Positions 21,191-34,444 of a stretch of 64,000 nucleotides of DNA are shown in pieces. This DNA comes from Neodontobutis hainanensis (lineage: Eukaryota > Chordata > Actinopteri > Gobiiformes > Odontobutidae), in contig JALDNG010000452.1 in assembly GCA_024349245.1 (NCBI GenBank), positions 1 to 64,000 of the forward strand. The letters are read 5' to 3'. The stretch's first letter is position 1. The number at the start of each line of letters is the position of its first letter. Both the position numbers and the translations under genes were made by a program. The notes under the pieces are model-generated. The model was given only the letters and a program-made list of their open reading frames with translations, was not told the DNA's origin and ran no database searches.

Positions 21191-23905
21191 CTTTCTCAAT
21201 AGGCTTGTGGAACTGCCAGTCTGCTGTGAACAAAGCTGATTTCATTACCGCTTTTGTTCAACATTCTGGTCTTTCAGTTGTAGCACTTACAGAAACATGG
21301 ATCAAACCAGAGGACTCTGCCACTCTCGCTGCCCTCTCCCATAATCACACTTTCTCCCACAGTCCTCACCTCACAGGAAGGGGTGGAGGGACCGGATTAC
21401 TTATCCCTACTGACTGGAAGTTCAAACAGCTAGCACCCTTGTGTGACAACAGCTCCTTCGAGTTCCATGCTGTTACCATCACCTACCCTGTTAAAAGTCA
21501 CTTTGTAGTTATCTATCGACCCCAGGTCAGCTTGGACATTTCTTGGAGGAGTTGGATGTGCTTCTTTCATCCTTCCCTGAGGATGGTACTCCTCTGGTGG
21601 TATTAGGAGACTTCAACATCCACCTTGAAAAGCCACAGGCTGCTAACTTCAATAACCTGACTGCATCATTTGACCTTAAGCAGGTCTCCACATCAGCAAC
21701 TCACAAGTCTGGTAACCAACTAGATCTCATCTACATAAGACACTGCTCGCTCGGCATACTCAGGTCACGCCTCTGCACACTTCGGATCATTTCTTCGTAA
21801 CTCTTGACCTCGATCTAACTTCTCCAGACACCGCAACAGTTTTACCGCTGGTCACTTTCCGACGTAACCTGCGTTCACTCAGTCCCTCCGCTTTTCCTCT
21901 GCTGTCTCTTCTGCGCTTCCCCTCTTGAGGAGCTCTCGCTTAAACACCAACACTGCCACTGACACTCTGTGCTCCACTCTTACATCCTGCCTGGACAACT
22001 TATGCCCTCTTATATCCAGACCAGCTCGTACATCCTCGTCTGCCCCTGGTTATCCGATGTTCTCGTGAGCATCGCACCAGCCTCCGGTCAGCTGAGAGAA
22101 AATGGCGCAAGTCAAAAGATCTCACTGACCTCTCTATCTACCAGTCTCTCCTCTCTAATTTCTCTGCTGATGTCACTTCTGCAAAAACTGACTACTACCA
22201 TTCTAAGTTAATCAACTCACCTGACTCACGCACTCTCTTTAAAACCTTCTCTGCCCTCCTTTGTCCGCCTGCTCCCCTCCTTCATCAGATTTAACAGCTG
22301 ATGATTTTGTCTTTCTTTGTAAAGAAAACAACTGCCATCAGCAGTCAGTTTTCTGCGCCAGCACCTGTTGAACTCTTTCACACCCCTGATACCTGTTTGC
22401 TCCCCTCTTTTTCTCCTCTAACTGAAGCGGACGTTTCCAAGGTCATTAGTTCTAACCACCCTACCACCTGCCCGCTGGATACCATCCCCACACATCTCCT
22501 TCAGGCCATCTCTCCATCTGTCGTGCCTGCTCTCACCCACATCATCAACTCATCTCTCTCCACTGGTTCATTCCCACAGCTTTCAAAGAGGCCCGCATCA
22601 CACCACTACTTAAGAAACCCACTCTCAACCCTTCACTATTAGAAAACTACAGAGCGGTTTCCCTCCTTCCCTTTACTGCCAAAGCTCTGGAGCGAGTTGT
22701 GTTTAACCAGCTCTCCTCCTTTCTCACACGGAACAACCTCCTGGACCAGAACCAGTCTGGGTTCAAGAGCGGACATTCCACTGAAACTGCACTGCTCTCA
22801 GTCATCGAAGTCTGTCTGCTGCCTTTGACATCGTTAACCACCACATCCTCTTGTCTTCTCTCAGTGCGATGGGTGTCTCTGGAATGGCGTTGCAATGGTT
22901 CAAGTCTTACCTCTCAGGTAGGTCATTCAGAGTATCCTGGAGAGATGAGGTCTCTGAGCCCCAACATCTTAATACAGGGGTGCCACAGGGCACAGTGCTT
23001 GGATCGCTACTCTTTTCCATATACATGACATCTCTTGGCTCTGTCATTCAGAAGCATGGCTTTTCCTATCACTGCTATGCGGATGACACTCAACTCCACT
23101 TGTCATTTCAACCTGACGATCCGACGGTCTCTGCTCGTGTCTCGGCGTGCCTGAGTGACATCTCACTTTGGATGCAGGACCATCACCTGCAGCTGAACCT
23201 TGGAAAAACAGAACTGCTAGTGATTCCTGCCAACCCAAAGACCCACCACAACCTCTCCATTCAACTAGGCTCATCAACCATTACACCGTCCAGCACTGCC
23301 AGAAATCTGGGAGTGGTAATTGATGATCAACTAAACTTCACAAGTCATGTTGCCAGCACCACCAGGTCCTGTAGATTCATCCTCTACAACATTAGGAAAA
23401 TTAGACCTTTTCTATCGAGCACTCGGCGCAAATCCTAGTTCAGGCTCTTGTCTTGTCCAAACTGGATTATTGCAATGATCTTCTGGCTGGACTCCCTGCC
23501 TGCACAACCAAACCTCTGCAGCTCATCCAGAATGCAGCAGCAAGAGTGGTCTTTAAAGAACCGAAGAGAGCGCACGTAACTCCTCTCCTCATTAGGTTAC
23601 ATTGGCTCCCGTATTAAGTTCAAAGCTATGCTCTTGGCCTACAAGACCACCACTCCGCCCCTTCATACCTTCACTCACTGATACAGACCTATGTTCCTAC
23701 CAGATCCCTGCGATCTGCTAATGAACAACGTCTGGTTGTACCATCCCAAAAAGGAAAAAAATCCCTCTCACGTACTTTCTCTGGATCTGTTCCACATTGG
23801 TGGAATGATCTACCTGCTGCTACAAGATCAGCAGATTCTGTAGACATCTTTAAAAAACGCTTGAAAACATATCTCTTTTGTCAACACCTGACTGACAAAC
23901 ACTAA
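21190..23905 (+). pseudogene. Broken endonuclease/reverse transcriptase polyprotein of the L2 LINE
   Basis: The endonuclease begins with GLWNCQSAVNKADFI near 21205. It contains VVALTETWIKPED near 21277 and, after a frameshift near 21530, LVVLGDFNIHL (GDFNIH at 21606-21623). Several further frameshifts follow between 21780 and 22650. The reverse transcriptase shows NQLSSFLTRNNLLDQNQSGF (about 22707), GMALQWFKSYLSG, GVPQGTVLGSLLFSIYM and an intact YADD at 23076-23087. Downstream are SKLDYCNDLLAGLPA and a degraded C-terminal part ending near 23905. If intact it would nick target DNA and copy the element's own RNA. This copy is dead through frameshifts, although the YADD motif is intact. Confidence 0.92.
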
Positions 23906-24059
23906 ATTCTTAATTTCCTTCTATCAATTCCTTCATAAAAAAAAAATCTTTCCTATCCTTAGCTTTGTATGCTGTGCTAGGTTTTAACTGACTAGTTTTT
24001 GGTGCACTTATGCTTTTGTTACCTTGTGTTGTTGAAATTGCTTCCATTGTTTTCCTCAC

Positions 24060-24119
24060 TTGTAAGTCGCTTTGGATAAAAGCGTCTGCTAAATGACTAA
24101 ATGTAAATGTAAATGTAAA
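24060..24119 (+). other. L2 LINE 3' recognition tail
   Basis: The last 60 bases hold the GTCGCTTTGGATAAAAGCG stem-like sequence and then TAAATG/TAAATGTAAATG repeats. In L2 elements the short 3' tail repeat is the template start recognised by the reverse transcriptase, and tRNA-derived SINEs often share it. The element ends precisely where the 23-bp repeat resumes. Confidence 0.8.
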
Positions 24120-25219
24120 TGTTCTACTGCACATCTAGAGTCTTTTCTTATAAACGTCTACAGTCTGTTCTACTGCACATCTACAGTCTCTTCTACTGCA
24201 CTTCTACAGTCTGTACTACTGCACTTCTAAAGTCTATTCTAATGCTCATTTATAGTCTGTTCTATTGCACGTCTACAGTCTGTTCTACTGCACTTCTACA
24301 GTCTGTACTACTGCACTTCTACAGTCTGTTCTAAAGCATGTCTAGAGTGTTTTCTAATACAAATATACAGTCTGTTCTAATGCACATCTACAGTCTGTAC
24401 AACTGCACCTCTACTGTCTGTTCTAAAGCATGTCTACAGTGTTTTCTAATACTCATATACAGTCTGTTCTAATGCTCGTCTACAGTCTGTACTACTGCAT
24501 CTCTACAGTCTATTCTTCTGCACATTGTCAGTCTGTTCTACTTGACATTTACAGTCTGTTCTATTGCTCGTCAACAGTCAGTTCTAAAGCCAATCTAGAG
24601 TCTGTACTACTGCTGCTCTGAAGTCTTTTCAACTGCACGTCTATAGTCTGGTCAACTGCTCCTTTAAAGTCTGTTCTAATGCCAGTTTACAGTCTGTACT
24701 ACTGCTCTACTAAAGTCTGTTCTAATGAACATCTACAGTCTTTTCTAATGCAAGTCGATAGTCTGTATTACTGCACCTCTACAATCTGTTCTAAAGCATG
24801 TCTAGAGTGTTTTTTTAATACTCATATAGAGTCTGTTCTAATGCTCATCTACAGTCTGAGTTACTGCACTTCTACAGTCTGTTCTAAAGTATGTCTAGAG
24901 TGTTTTCTAATACTCATATACAGTCTGTTCTAAAGCTCATCTACAGTCTTTACTACTGCATCTCTACAATCTATTCTTCTGCACATTGTCAGTCTGTTCT
25001 ACTGACGTTTACAGTCTGTTCTAATGCTCGTCTACAGTCAGTTCTACAGTCTGTTCTAATGCAAGTTTATAGTCTGTTTTACTGCTCATCTATGGTCTAG
25101 TCTTTTGCACGGCTACGGTCTGTTCTGATAAACTTCTACAGTCTGGTCTACTGCATATCTACAGTCTGCTCTAATGCACATCTACAGTCTGTTCTAATGC
25201 AAGTCTACAGTTTGTACTA

Positions 25220-26230
25220 CTGCTCATCTACAGTCTGTTCTACTGCATGTGTACAGTCTTTTCATATAAACGTCTACAGTATGTTCTACTGCACATCTAT
25301 AGTCTTTACTACTGCACTTCTAAAGTCTATTCTAATGCTCATCTACGGTATGTTCTACTGCAGGTCTACAGTCTGATCTAATAAACGTCTACAGTCTGTT
25401 CTACTGCACATCTACAGTCTGTACTACTGCACTTCTACAGTCTCTTTTAATGCCAGTTTACAGTCTGTACTATTGCTCTACTGCAGTCTCTTCTACTGCA
25501 TGTCTATAGTCTGTTTTACTGCACATCTACAGTCTTTATTATAATTCTTGTCTACAGTCTTTATTACTGCACCTCTACAGTTTGTTCTAAAACATGTTTA
25601 GAGTGTTTTCTAATACAAATATACAGTCTGTACTACTGCACCTCTAGAGTCTATTCTTCTGCACATTGTCAGTCTCTTCTACTGGACGTTTACAGTCTGT
25701 TGTAATGCTCGCCTACAGTCTGTTCTAAAGCAAATCTAAAGTCTGTACGACTGCTGCTCTGAAGTCTGTACAACTGAACGTCTACAGTCTGTTCAACTGC
25801 ACCTCTACAGTCACTTCTATTGTATGTCTACAGTCTATTCTAATGCACATCTACAGTCTGTTCTAATGCAAGTCTATAATCTGTACTACTGCTCTTCTAC
25901 AGTCTGTACTACTGCACCTCTACAGTCTCTTCTAAAGCATGTCTACAATCTATTCTAATACTCATATATAGTCTATTCTAATACTTGTTTACAGTCTGTA
26001 CTAATGCATCTCTAAAGTCTATTCTTCTGAAGCATTGTCAGTCTGTTCTAATATTTGTCTACAGTCCGTTCTACTGCACGTCTATAGTCTTTTCTAATAA
26101 TTGTCGACAGTCTGTACTACTGCACCTATACAGTCTCTTCTACTGCACATCTACAGTCTGTTCTAATGCTCGTCTATAGTCTGAACTACTGCACCTCTAC
26201 AATCTGTTCTAAAGCATGTCTAGAGTGTTT
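25220..26230 (+). repeat. Segmental copy 1 within left repeat C (about 2.77 kb offset)
   Basis: An ordered run of rare variants here recurs near 27998-29000. Matching landmarks are CTGCATGTGTACAG (about 25242 and 28018), TCTGATCTAATAAACG (about 25371 and 28147), TAATACAAATATACAG (about 25612 and 28386), TGTACGACTGCTGCTCTGAAG (about 25745 and 28517) and TCTGAAGCATTGTCAG (about 26027 and 28801). The offset stays close to 2,774 bp, which indicates one segmental duplication within the array. Confidence 0.75.
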
Positions 26231-27997
26231 TCTAAAACTCATATACAGTCTGTTCTAATGTGCTTCTACAGTCTGTACTACTGCATCTCTACAGGCTATT
26301 CTTCTGCACATTGTCAGTCTGTTCTACTGGACGTTTACAGTCTGTTCTAATGCTCGTCTACAGTCTGTTCTAAAGCCAATCTAGAGTCTGTACTACTGCT
26401 GCTCTGAAGTATGTTTAACTGCACGTCTACAGTCTGTTCAACTGCACCACTACAGTCTGTTCTACTGCACGACTATAGTCTCTTTTAATAAACGTCTACA
26501 GTCTCCTCTAATGCGCATCTACAGTCTGTTCTACTGGATGTCTACAGTCTGTTCTAATTATTGTCTAGAGTCTGTTTTACTGCACTCCTACAGTCTCTTT
26601 TAATATTTGTTAACTTTCTGTACTACTGCAGCTTTACAGTCTCTTCTACTGCATATCTACAGTTTGTTCTAATGGTCGTCTAGAGTCTGTACTACTGGAA
26701 CTCTACTGTCTGTTCTAAAACATGTCTACAGTCTTTTCTAATACTCATGTACTGTCTGTTCTAATGCTCCTGTAAAGTCTCAACTACTGCCCTCTACAGT
26801 CTATTCTTTTGCACATCGTCAGTGTGTTCTACTGCACATCTACAGTTTGTTCTACTGAACATCTATAGTCTGTTCTAATGCATGTCTACAGTCTGTTCTA
26901 ATGCAAGTCTACAGTCTGTACTACTGCTCATCTACAGTCTGTTCTACTGCACGCCTACAGTCTTTTCTTATAAACGTCTACAGTCTGTTCTACTGCACAT
27001 CTATAGTCTGTTCTACTGCACTTCTACAGTCTGTACTACTGCACTTCTAAAGTCTATTCTAATGCTCATTTATAGTCTGTTCTACTGCACGTCTACAGTC
27101 TGTTCTACTGCACATCTACAGTCTGTACAACTGCACCTCTACTGTCTGTTCTAAAGCATGTCTACAGTGTTTTCTAATACTTAAATACATTCTGTTCTAA
27201 TGCTCATCTACAGTCTGTACAACTGCACCTCTACTGTCTGTTCTAAAGCATGTCTACATTGTTTTCTAATACTTAAATACATTCTGTTCTAATGATCGTC
27301 TACAGTCTGTTCTACAGCACCTCTAGAGTCTTTTCTTCCGCACATTGTCAGTCTGTTCTACTGGACGTTTACAGTCATTTCTAAAGCTTGTCTACAGTCT
27401 GTTCTAAAGCCAGTCTAGAGTCTGTTCTACTGCTGCTGTGAAGTCTGTTCAACTGCATGTCTATAGTCTGTTCAACTGCACCTCTACGTCTGTTCTATTG
27501 TATGTCTACATTCTGTTCTAATGTACATCTACAGTCTGTTCAAATGCAAGTCAACAGTCTGTACTACTTTTCGTGCACAGTCTGTACTACTGCACCTCTA
27601 CACTCTGTTCTAAAGCATGTCTACAGTCTATTCTAATACTCATATTCAGTCTGTTCTAATACTCGTCTACAGTCTCTACTAACGGACTTTTAAATTCTAT
27701 TCTTCTGCAGCATCGTTAGTCTGTTTTACTGGACATTTACAGTCTGTTCTAAAACACGTCTATAGTCTGTTCAAATACTCGTCCACAGTCTGTTCTAATG
27801 CCTTCTGTTCTAATGCACATCTATAGTCTGTTCTATTGCTCTACAGTCTGTTCTAATGCCCAATAAAAGTCTTTACTACTCCACCTCTACAGTTTGTTCT
27901 ACTTCTCCTCTACATTCTGTTCTAGTGCAGGTCTACAGTCTGTTCTATTGCTAGTCTAGAGTCTTTACTACTGCTGCTCTGCAGTTTGTACTCTTGC

Positions 27998-29000
27998 TCA
28001 TCTACAGTCTGTTCTACTGCATGTGTACAGTCTTTTCTTATAAACGTCTATAGTATGTTCTACTGTACATCTACAGTCTTTACTACTGCACTTCTAAAGT
28101 CTATTCTAATGCTCATCTACGGTCTGTTCTACTGCAGGTCTACAGTCTGATCTAATAAACGTCTACAGTCTGTACTACTGCACATCTACAGTCTGTACTA
28201 CTGCACTTCTACAGTCTCTTCTAATGCCAGTTTACAGTCTGTACTATTGCTCTACTGCAGTCTCTTCTACTGCATGTCTATAGTCTGTTTTACTGCACAT
28301 CTACAGTCTTTATTTAAATGCTCGTCTACAGTCTATATTACTGCACCTCTACAGTTTGTTCTAAAGCATGTTTAGAGTGTTTTCTAATACAAATATACAG
28401 TCTGTACTACTGCACCTCTAGAGTCTATTCTTCTGCACATTGTCAGTCTCTTCTACTGGACGTTTACAGTCTGTTGTAATGCTCGCCTACAATCTGTTCT
28501 AAAGCAAATCTAAAGTCTGTACGACTGCTGCTCTGAAGTCTGTACAACTGCACGTCTACAGTCTGTTCAACTGCACCTCTACAGTCACTTCTATTGTACG
28601 TCCACAGTCTATTCTAATGCACATCTACAGTCTGTTCTAATGCAAGTCTATAATCTGTACTACTGTTTGTCTACAGTCTGTACTACTGCACCTCCACAGT
28701 CTCTTCTAAAGCATGTCTACAATCTATTCTAATACTCATATACAGTCTGTTCTAATACTTGTTTACAGTCTGTACTAATGCATCTCTAAAGTCTATTCTT
28801 CTGAAGCATTGTCAGTCTTTTCTAATAATTGTCGACATTCTGTACTACTTCACCTCTACAGTCTCTTCTACTGCACAATTACAGTCTGTTCTAATGCTCG
28901 TCTATAGTCTGAACTACTGCACCTCTACAATCTGTTCTAAAGCATGTCTAGACTGTTTTCTAATACTCATATAGAGTCTGTGCAAATGTTCGTCTACAGT
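27998..29000 (+). repeat. Segmental copy 2 within left repeat C
   Basis: This is the second copy of the variant series at 25220-26230, differing by scattered substitutions and small indels. The duplicated region probably extends upstream, since the variants around 24130-24330 also resemble those around 26945-27110. Confidence 0.72.
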
Positions 29001-31433
29001 CTGTACTACTGCATCTCTACAGTCTTTTCTTCTGCATATTGTCAGTCTGTTCTACTGGACGTTTATAGTCTGTTCTAATGCTCGTCTACAGTCAGTTCTA
29101 AAGCCAGTTTACAGTCTGTACTACTGCTCTACTGCAGTCTCTTCCACTGCACGTCTACAGTCTGTTTTACTGCACATCTACAGTCTGTTCTAATGTACAT
29201 CTACTGTCTGTTCTAATGCAAGTCTAGAGTCTGTATTACTGCACCTCTACAGTCTGTTCTAAAGCATGTCTACAGTGTTTTCAAATACTCATATACAGTC
29301 TGCTCTATTGCTTATCTACAGTATGTACTACTGCACCTCTAGAGTCTGTTCTTTTGCACATTGTCAGTCTGTTCTACTGGACATTTACAGTCATTTATAA
29401 TGCTCGTCTACAGTCTGTTCCAAAGTAAATCTAGAGTCTGTACTACTGCTGCTCTGATTTCTGTTCAACTGCACGTCTACAGTCTCTACTACTGCACCTC
29501 TACAGTCTATTCTTCTGCACAATGTCAGTTTGTTCTACTACATGTTGAAAGTCTGTTCTAATGCTTGTCTACAGTCTGTTCTACTGCACTTCTACAGTCT
29601 GTACTACTGCACTTCTACAGTCTGTTCTAATGCTCGTCTACAGTCTGTATTACTGCACCTCTACAGTCTGTTCAAAAAGCATGTCTAGAGTATTTTCTAA
29701 TACTCATATACAGTCTGTTCTAATGCTCGTCTACAGTCTGTACAACTGCACCTCTACAGTCTGGTATAATGCATGTCTACAGTGTTTTCTAATACTCATA
29801 TACAGTCTGTTCTAATGCTCATCTACAGTCAGTACTACTGCACCACTAGAGTCTATTTTTTGCACATTGTCAGTCTGTTCTACTGGACATTTACAGTCAT
29901 TTCTAATGCTCGTCTACAGTCTGTTCTAAAGTAAATCTAGAGTCTGTACTACTGCTGCTCTGATTTCTGTTCAACTGTGCGTCTAAAGTCTGTTCAACTG
30001 CAACTCTACAGTCTGTTCTATTGCATGTCTACAGTCTGTTCTAATGCAAGTCTACAGTCTGTACTACTGCTTGTCTACAGTCTGTACTATTGCACCTCTA
30101 CAGTCTGTTCTAAAGCAAGTCTACAATCTATTCTAATACTCATAAACAGTCTGTTCTAATACTCGACAGTCTGTACTAATGCACCTATAAAGTTTATTCT
30201 TCTGAAGCATTGTCAGTCTCTTCTACTGCAAGTCTACAGTCTGTTCTAATAATTGTCTACAGTCCGTTCTACTGCACGTCTACAGTCTTTTCTAATAATT
30301 GTAAATTCTGTACTACTGCACCTCTACAGTCTCTTCTACTTTACATCTATAGTCTGTTCTAATGCACGTCTATATTCTGTTCAAATGCTCGTCCACAGTC
30401 TGTTCTAATTGTCAGTCTTTTCTACTGCATGTTTACAGTCTATTCTAATGCTTGTCTAGAGTCTGTTCTAAAGCCAATCTAGAGTCTGTACTACTGCTGC
30501 TCTGAAGTATGTTCAACTGCACATCTACAGTCTCTTTAACTGCACCTCTACAGTGTGTTCTATTGCGTCTACAGTCTGTTCTACTGCACGACTATAGTCC
30601 GTTTTAAAAAACGTCTACAGTCTCTTCTAATGCACATCTACAGTCTGTTCTACTGGATGTCTACAGTCTGTTCTAATAATTGTCTAGAGTCTCTTCTACT
30701 GCACGTCTACAGTCTGTTGTAATATTTGTCAACATTCTGTACTACTGCACCTCTACAGTCTGTTCTAAAGCATGTCTTTAGTCTTTTCTAATACTCATGT
30801 ACAGTCTGTTCTACTGCACGTCTACAGTCTGTTTTAATGCTCATCTACAGTATGTTTTAATGCAAGTCTACAGTCTGTATTACTGCTCATCTACGGTCTG
30901 TTCTACTGCATGTCTACAGTCCGTTCTAATGCTCCTCCACAGTCTGTTCTAATGCACATCTATAGTCTGTTCTATTGCTTGAATACAGTCTGTTCTAATG
31001 CCCAATAACAGTCTTTACTACTCCACCTCTACGTCTGTTCTAATGTACGACTATAGTCTGTTTTATTAAAGGTCTACAGTCTCTTCTAATGCACATCTAC
31101 AGTTAGTTCTAATGCACATCTACAGTCTGTTCTAATAATTGTCTAGAGTCTGTTTTACTGCATGTCTACTGTTTGTTATAATAATTGTCAACATTCTGTA
31201 CTACTGCACCTCTACAGTCTCTTCTACTGCACAACTAAAGTCTGTTCTAATCTCGTCTACAGTCTGTACAACTGCACTGCTACAGTCTGTTCTGCATGTC
31301 TACAGTCTGTTCTACTGCATGTCTACAGTCTGTTCTAATGTCAATTTACAGTCTGTACTACTGCTCTACTGCAGTCTTATCTACTGCATGTCTTACAGTC
31401 TGTTGAACTGCACATCTACAATCTGTTCTAATT

Positions 31434-31451
31434 GTTAGGTTAGGTTAGTTG
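31434..31451. other. Inversion point with a TTAGG-type tract
   Basis: The tract GTTAGGTTAGGTTAGTTG separates C repeats in + orientation from C repeats in reverse complement. It belongs to neither repeat and contains almost three TTAGG pentamers. The reverse-complement homology of the arms comes close to this point on both sides. For example, the CTTGAATACAG...AATGCCCAATAACAG variants near 30985 mirror TATTGGGC...TTCAAGCAATAG near 31925, giving an axis near 31,450. Confidence 0.85.
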
Positions 31452-34444
31452 TCCAGTAGAACAGACTGTAGCCGAACAGTAGATTAGAATGTAGACTTGA
31501 AATAGAACAGACTGTAGATGTGCAGTAGAACAGACTGTAGACGTTTAATAAAAGAGACTATAGTTGTGCAGTACAACAGAGTGTAGGCGAAAAGTAGATT
31601 AGAATGTAGACTTGCATAAGAACAGACTATGGAGGTGCAGTTGAACAGACTGTAGAGAAGCAGTAGTACAGACTGTAGAGGTGCAGTTGTACAGAATCTT
31701 GACAATTATTAGAACAGACTGTAGACGTCTAGTAGAAGAGACTGTAGACGTTTATTAAAAATGACTATAGTCATGCAGTAGAACAGACTGTAGACCTCTA
31801 GTTGAACAGACTGTAGCTGTGCATTAGAACAGACTGTAGACATGCAGTAGAACATACTGTAGAGGAGCAGTAGAACAAACAGTAGAGCTGGAGTAGTAAA
31901 GACTGTTATTGGGCATTAAAACAGACTATATTCAAGCAATAGAAAGAAACAATAGATGTCTGGTCGTACAGATTGCATTAGAACAGACTGTGGATGAGCA
32001 TTTGAACAGACTATAGACGTGTATTAGAACAGATTGTAGATGCGCAGTAGAAAAGACTGTAAGGTGCAGTAGTACAGAATGTCGATAATTATTAGAAAAG
32101 ACTGTAGACGTGCAGTAGAACGGACTGTAGAAAATTATTAGAACAGACTGTAGACTTGCAGTAGAACAGACTCACAGTGCTTCAGAAGAATTGACTTTAG
32201 AGGTGCATTAGTACAGACTGTAGACGATTATTAGAATAGACTGTATATGAGTATTAGAAAACACTCTGGACATGCTTTAGAACAGACTGTAGAGGTGCAG
32301 TAGTACGGACTGTAGACCTGCAGTAGAATAGACTGTAGATGTGCATTAGAACAGACTTTAGAAGTGCAGTAGTAGAAACTGTAGATATGCAGTAGAACAG
32401 ACTGTAGATGTGCAGTAAAACAGACTGTAGACATGCAGTAGAACAGACTGCGGTAGAGCAGTAGTACAGACTGTGAAATGGCATTAGAACAGACTGTAGA
32501 GGTGCCGTTGAACAGACTGTAGACTTGCAGTTGAACAGACTTCAGAGAAGCAGTAGTACAGACTCTAGATTGGCTTTAGAACTGACTGTAGATGAGCATT
32601 AGAAAAGACTGTAAACGTCCTGTAAAACAGACTGTAGATGTGCATTAGAACAGACTGTAGACGTACAATAGAACAGACTGTAGACGAGCATTAGAACAGA
32701 CTGTAGACCTGCAGTAGTAGAGACTGTAGATGTGTAGTAGAACAGACTGTGAACGTTTATCAGAACAGATTAAAGACGTCCAGTAGAACAGACCGTAGAT
32801 TTGCAGTATTACAGACTAAAGACCTGCAATAGAGCAGACTTTGGACGAGCATTAGAACAGACAATGGACGTGCATTAGAACATACTGTAGTTGTGAAGTA
32901 AAACAAATTGTAGAGATGCAGTAGTACAGAATGTCGACAATTATCAGAACAGACTATAGTAGACGTACAGTAGAACAGAATGTAGACTTGCTTTAGAACA
33001 GACTGTAGATATGCATTAGAACAGACTGTAGATGTCCAGTAGAACAGACTGACGATGTGCAGAAGAATAGACTGTAAAGATTCAGTAGTTCAGACTGTAG
33101 ACTAGCATTAGAACAGACTGTATATGAGTTTTAGAAAATACTCTAGACATGCTTTAGAACAAACTAAAGAGGTGCAGTTAAACAGACTGTAGACTTGCAA
33201 TAGAGCAGACTAAAGACATGCAGTAGAACAGACTGAAGATGTGCTGTAGAACAGACTGTAGACATGCAGTAGAACAGACCATAGACATGCAGTAGAACAG
33301 ACTGTAGAGCTGGAGTAGTAAAGACTTTTATTGCGCATTAGAGCTGACTGTAGACAAGCAATAGAACAGATTGTAGATGTGCAGTAGTATAGACTGTAGA
33401 CCTGCATTAGAAGATACTGTAGATGCACAGTAGAAAATACTGTAAGAAGCAGCGGTACAGAATATAGAAACTTATTAAAACAGACTGTAGACCTGCAGTA
33501 GAACAAACTGTAGAGGTGCAGTTGAACAGACTTCAGAGCAGCAGTTGTACAGTCTCTAGATTGGCTTTAGAACAGACTGCTTTAGATTAGAGCTTTAGAA
33601 CAGAGCTTTAGATTAGACTGTAAATGTCCAGTAGAACATACTGACAATTAGAACAGATTGGAGATGTGCAGTAAAACAGACTGTAGACGTGCAGTAGAAT
33701 AGACTGCAGTAGAGCAGTAGTACAGACTGTAAACTGGCATTAGAACAGACTGTAGACGAGCATTAGAAGAGACTGTAGATGTGCAATAGAAAAGACTGTA
33801 TATGTGCAGTAATACTGAGTGCAGTAGAGCAGAGGAACAGACTGTAAACTGGCATTAGAACAGACTGTTGAGGTGCAGTTGAACAAGACGGTAGACGTGC
33901 AGTTAAACAGACTGTAAATGTGCATTAGAATAGACTGTAGACGTACAATAGAACAGACTGTAGACGAGCATTAGAACAGACTGTAGATGTGCATTAGAAC
34001 AGACTGTAGATGTGCATTAGAAACAGACTTTAGAAGTGCAGTAGTAGAGACTGTAGATGTGTAGTAGAAAAGACTGTAGATGTTTATCAGAACAGACTGC
34101 AGACATGCAGTAGAACAGACTGTACAGGTCCAGTAGAATTGACTGACAATGTGCAGAAGAATAGACTATAGAGGTGCAGTAGTACAGACTGTAGACGAGC
34201 ATTAGAACAGACTGTATATGAGTATTAGAAAACACTGTATACATTCTTTAGAACAGACTGCAGAAATGTAGTAGTTCAGACTGTAGACGTTTATTAAAAC
34301 AGATTGTAGACGTGCACTAGAACAGACCATAGATGAGCAGTAGTACAAACTGTAGACTTGCATTAGAAGAGATTCTAGATGTGCATTAGAACAGACTGTA
34401 GATGTGCAGTAAAAGACTGTAGACATGCAGTAGAACAGACTGCA

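Larger units (their letters stand above)
20586..24119 (+). mobile_element. L2/Maui-type LINE inserted in repeat C
   Basis: This is a near full-length LINE of about 3.5 kb. It has a 5' untranslated region (about 20586-21190), endonuclease and reverse-transcriptase remnants on the + strand, and a 3' end with GTCGCTTTGGATAAAAGCG followed by TAAATG repeats, which is typical of fish L2 elements. A probable target-site duplication TGTTCTAC lies at 20578-20585 and 24120-24127. That octamer is also part of the C repeat, so the duplication alone is weak evidence. No copy exists at the mirrored place in the right arm. Confidence 0.9.
24120..31433 (+). repeat. Repeat C: 23-bp minisatellite, left arm, inner part
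   Basis: This is a continuous 23-bp array in the same orientation as 7194-12002, reaching to the inversion point. Ordered variant blocks recur, for example the chain of AAAGCATGT, TGTTTTCTAATACTCATAT, TTCTGCACATTGTCAG, CTACTGGACGTTTACAG, AAAGCCAATCTAGAG and CTGCTGCTCTGAAG. Short open frames with a 23-residue period come from repeat composition and are not genes. The innermost part (30140-31433) has a reverse-complement counterpart at 31452-32230. Confidence 0.93.

Noticed and set aside
31434..31451. A true vertebrate interstitial telomere
   Set aside because: The tract is TTAGG, not TTAGGG, and has fewer than three units. I report it only as telomere-like.
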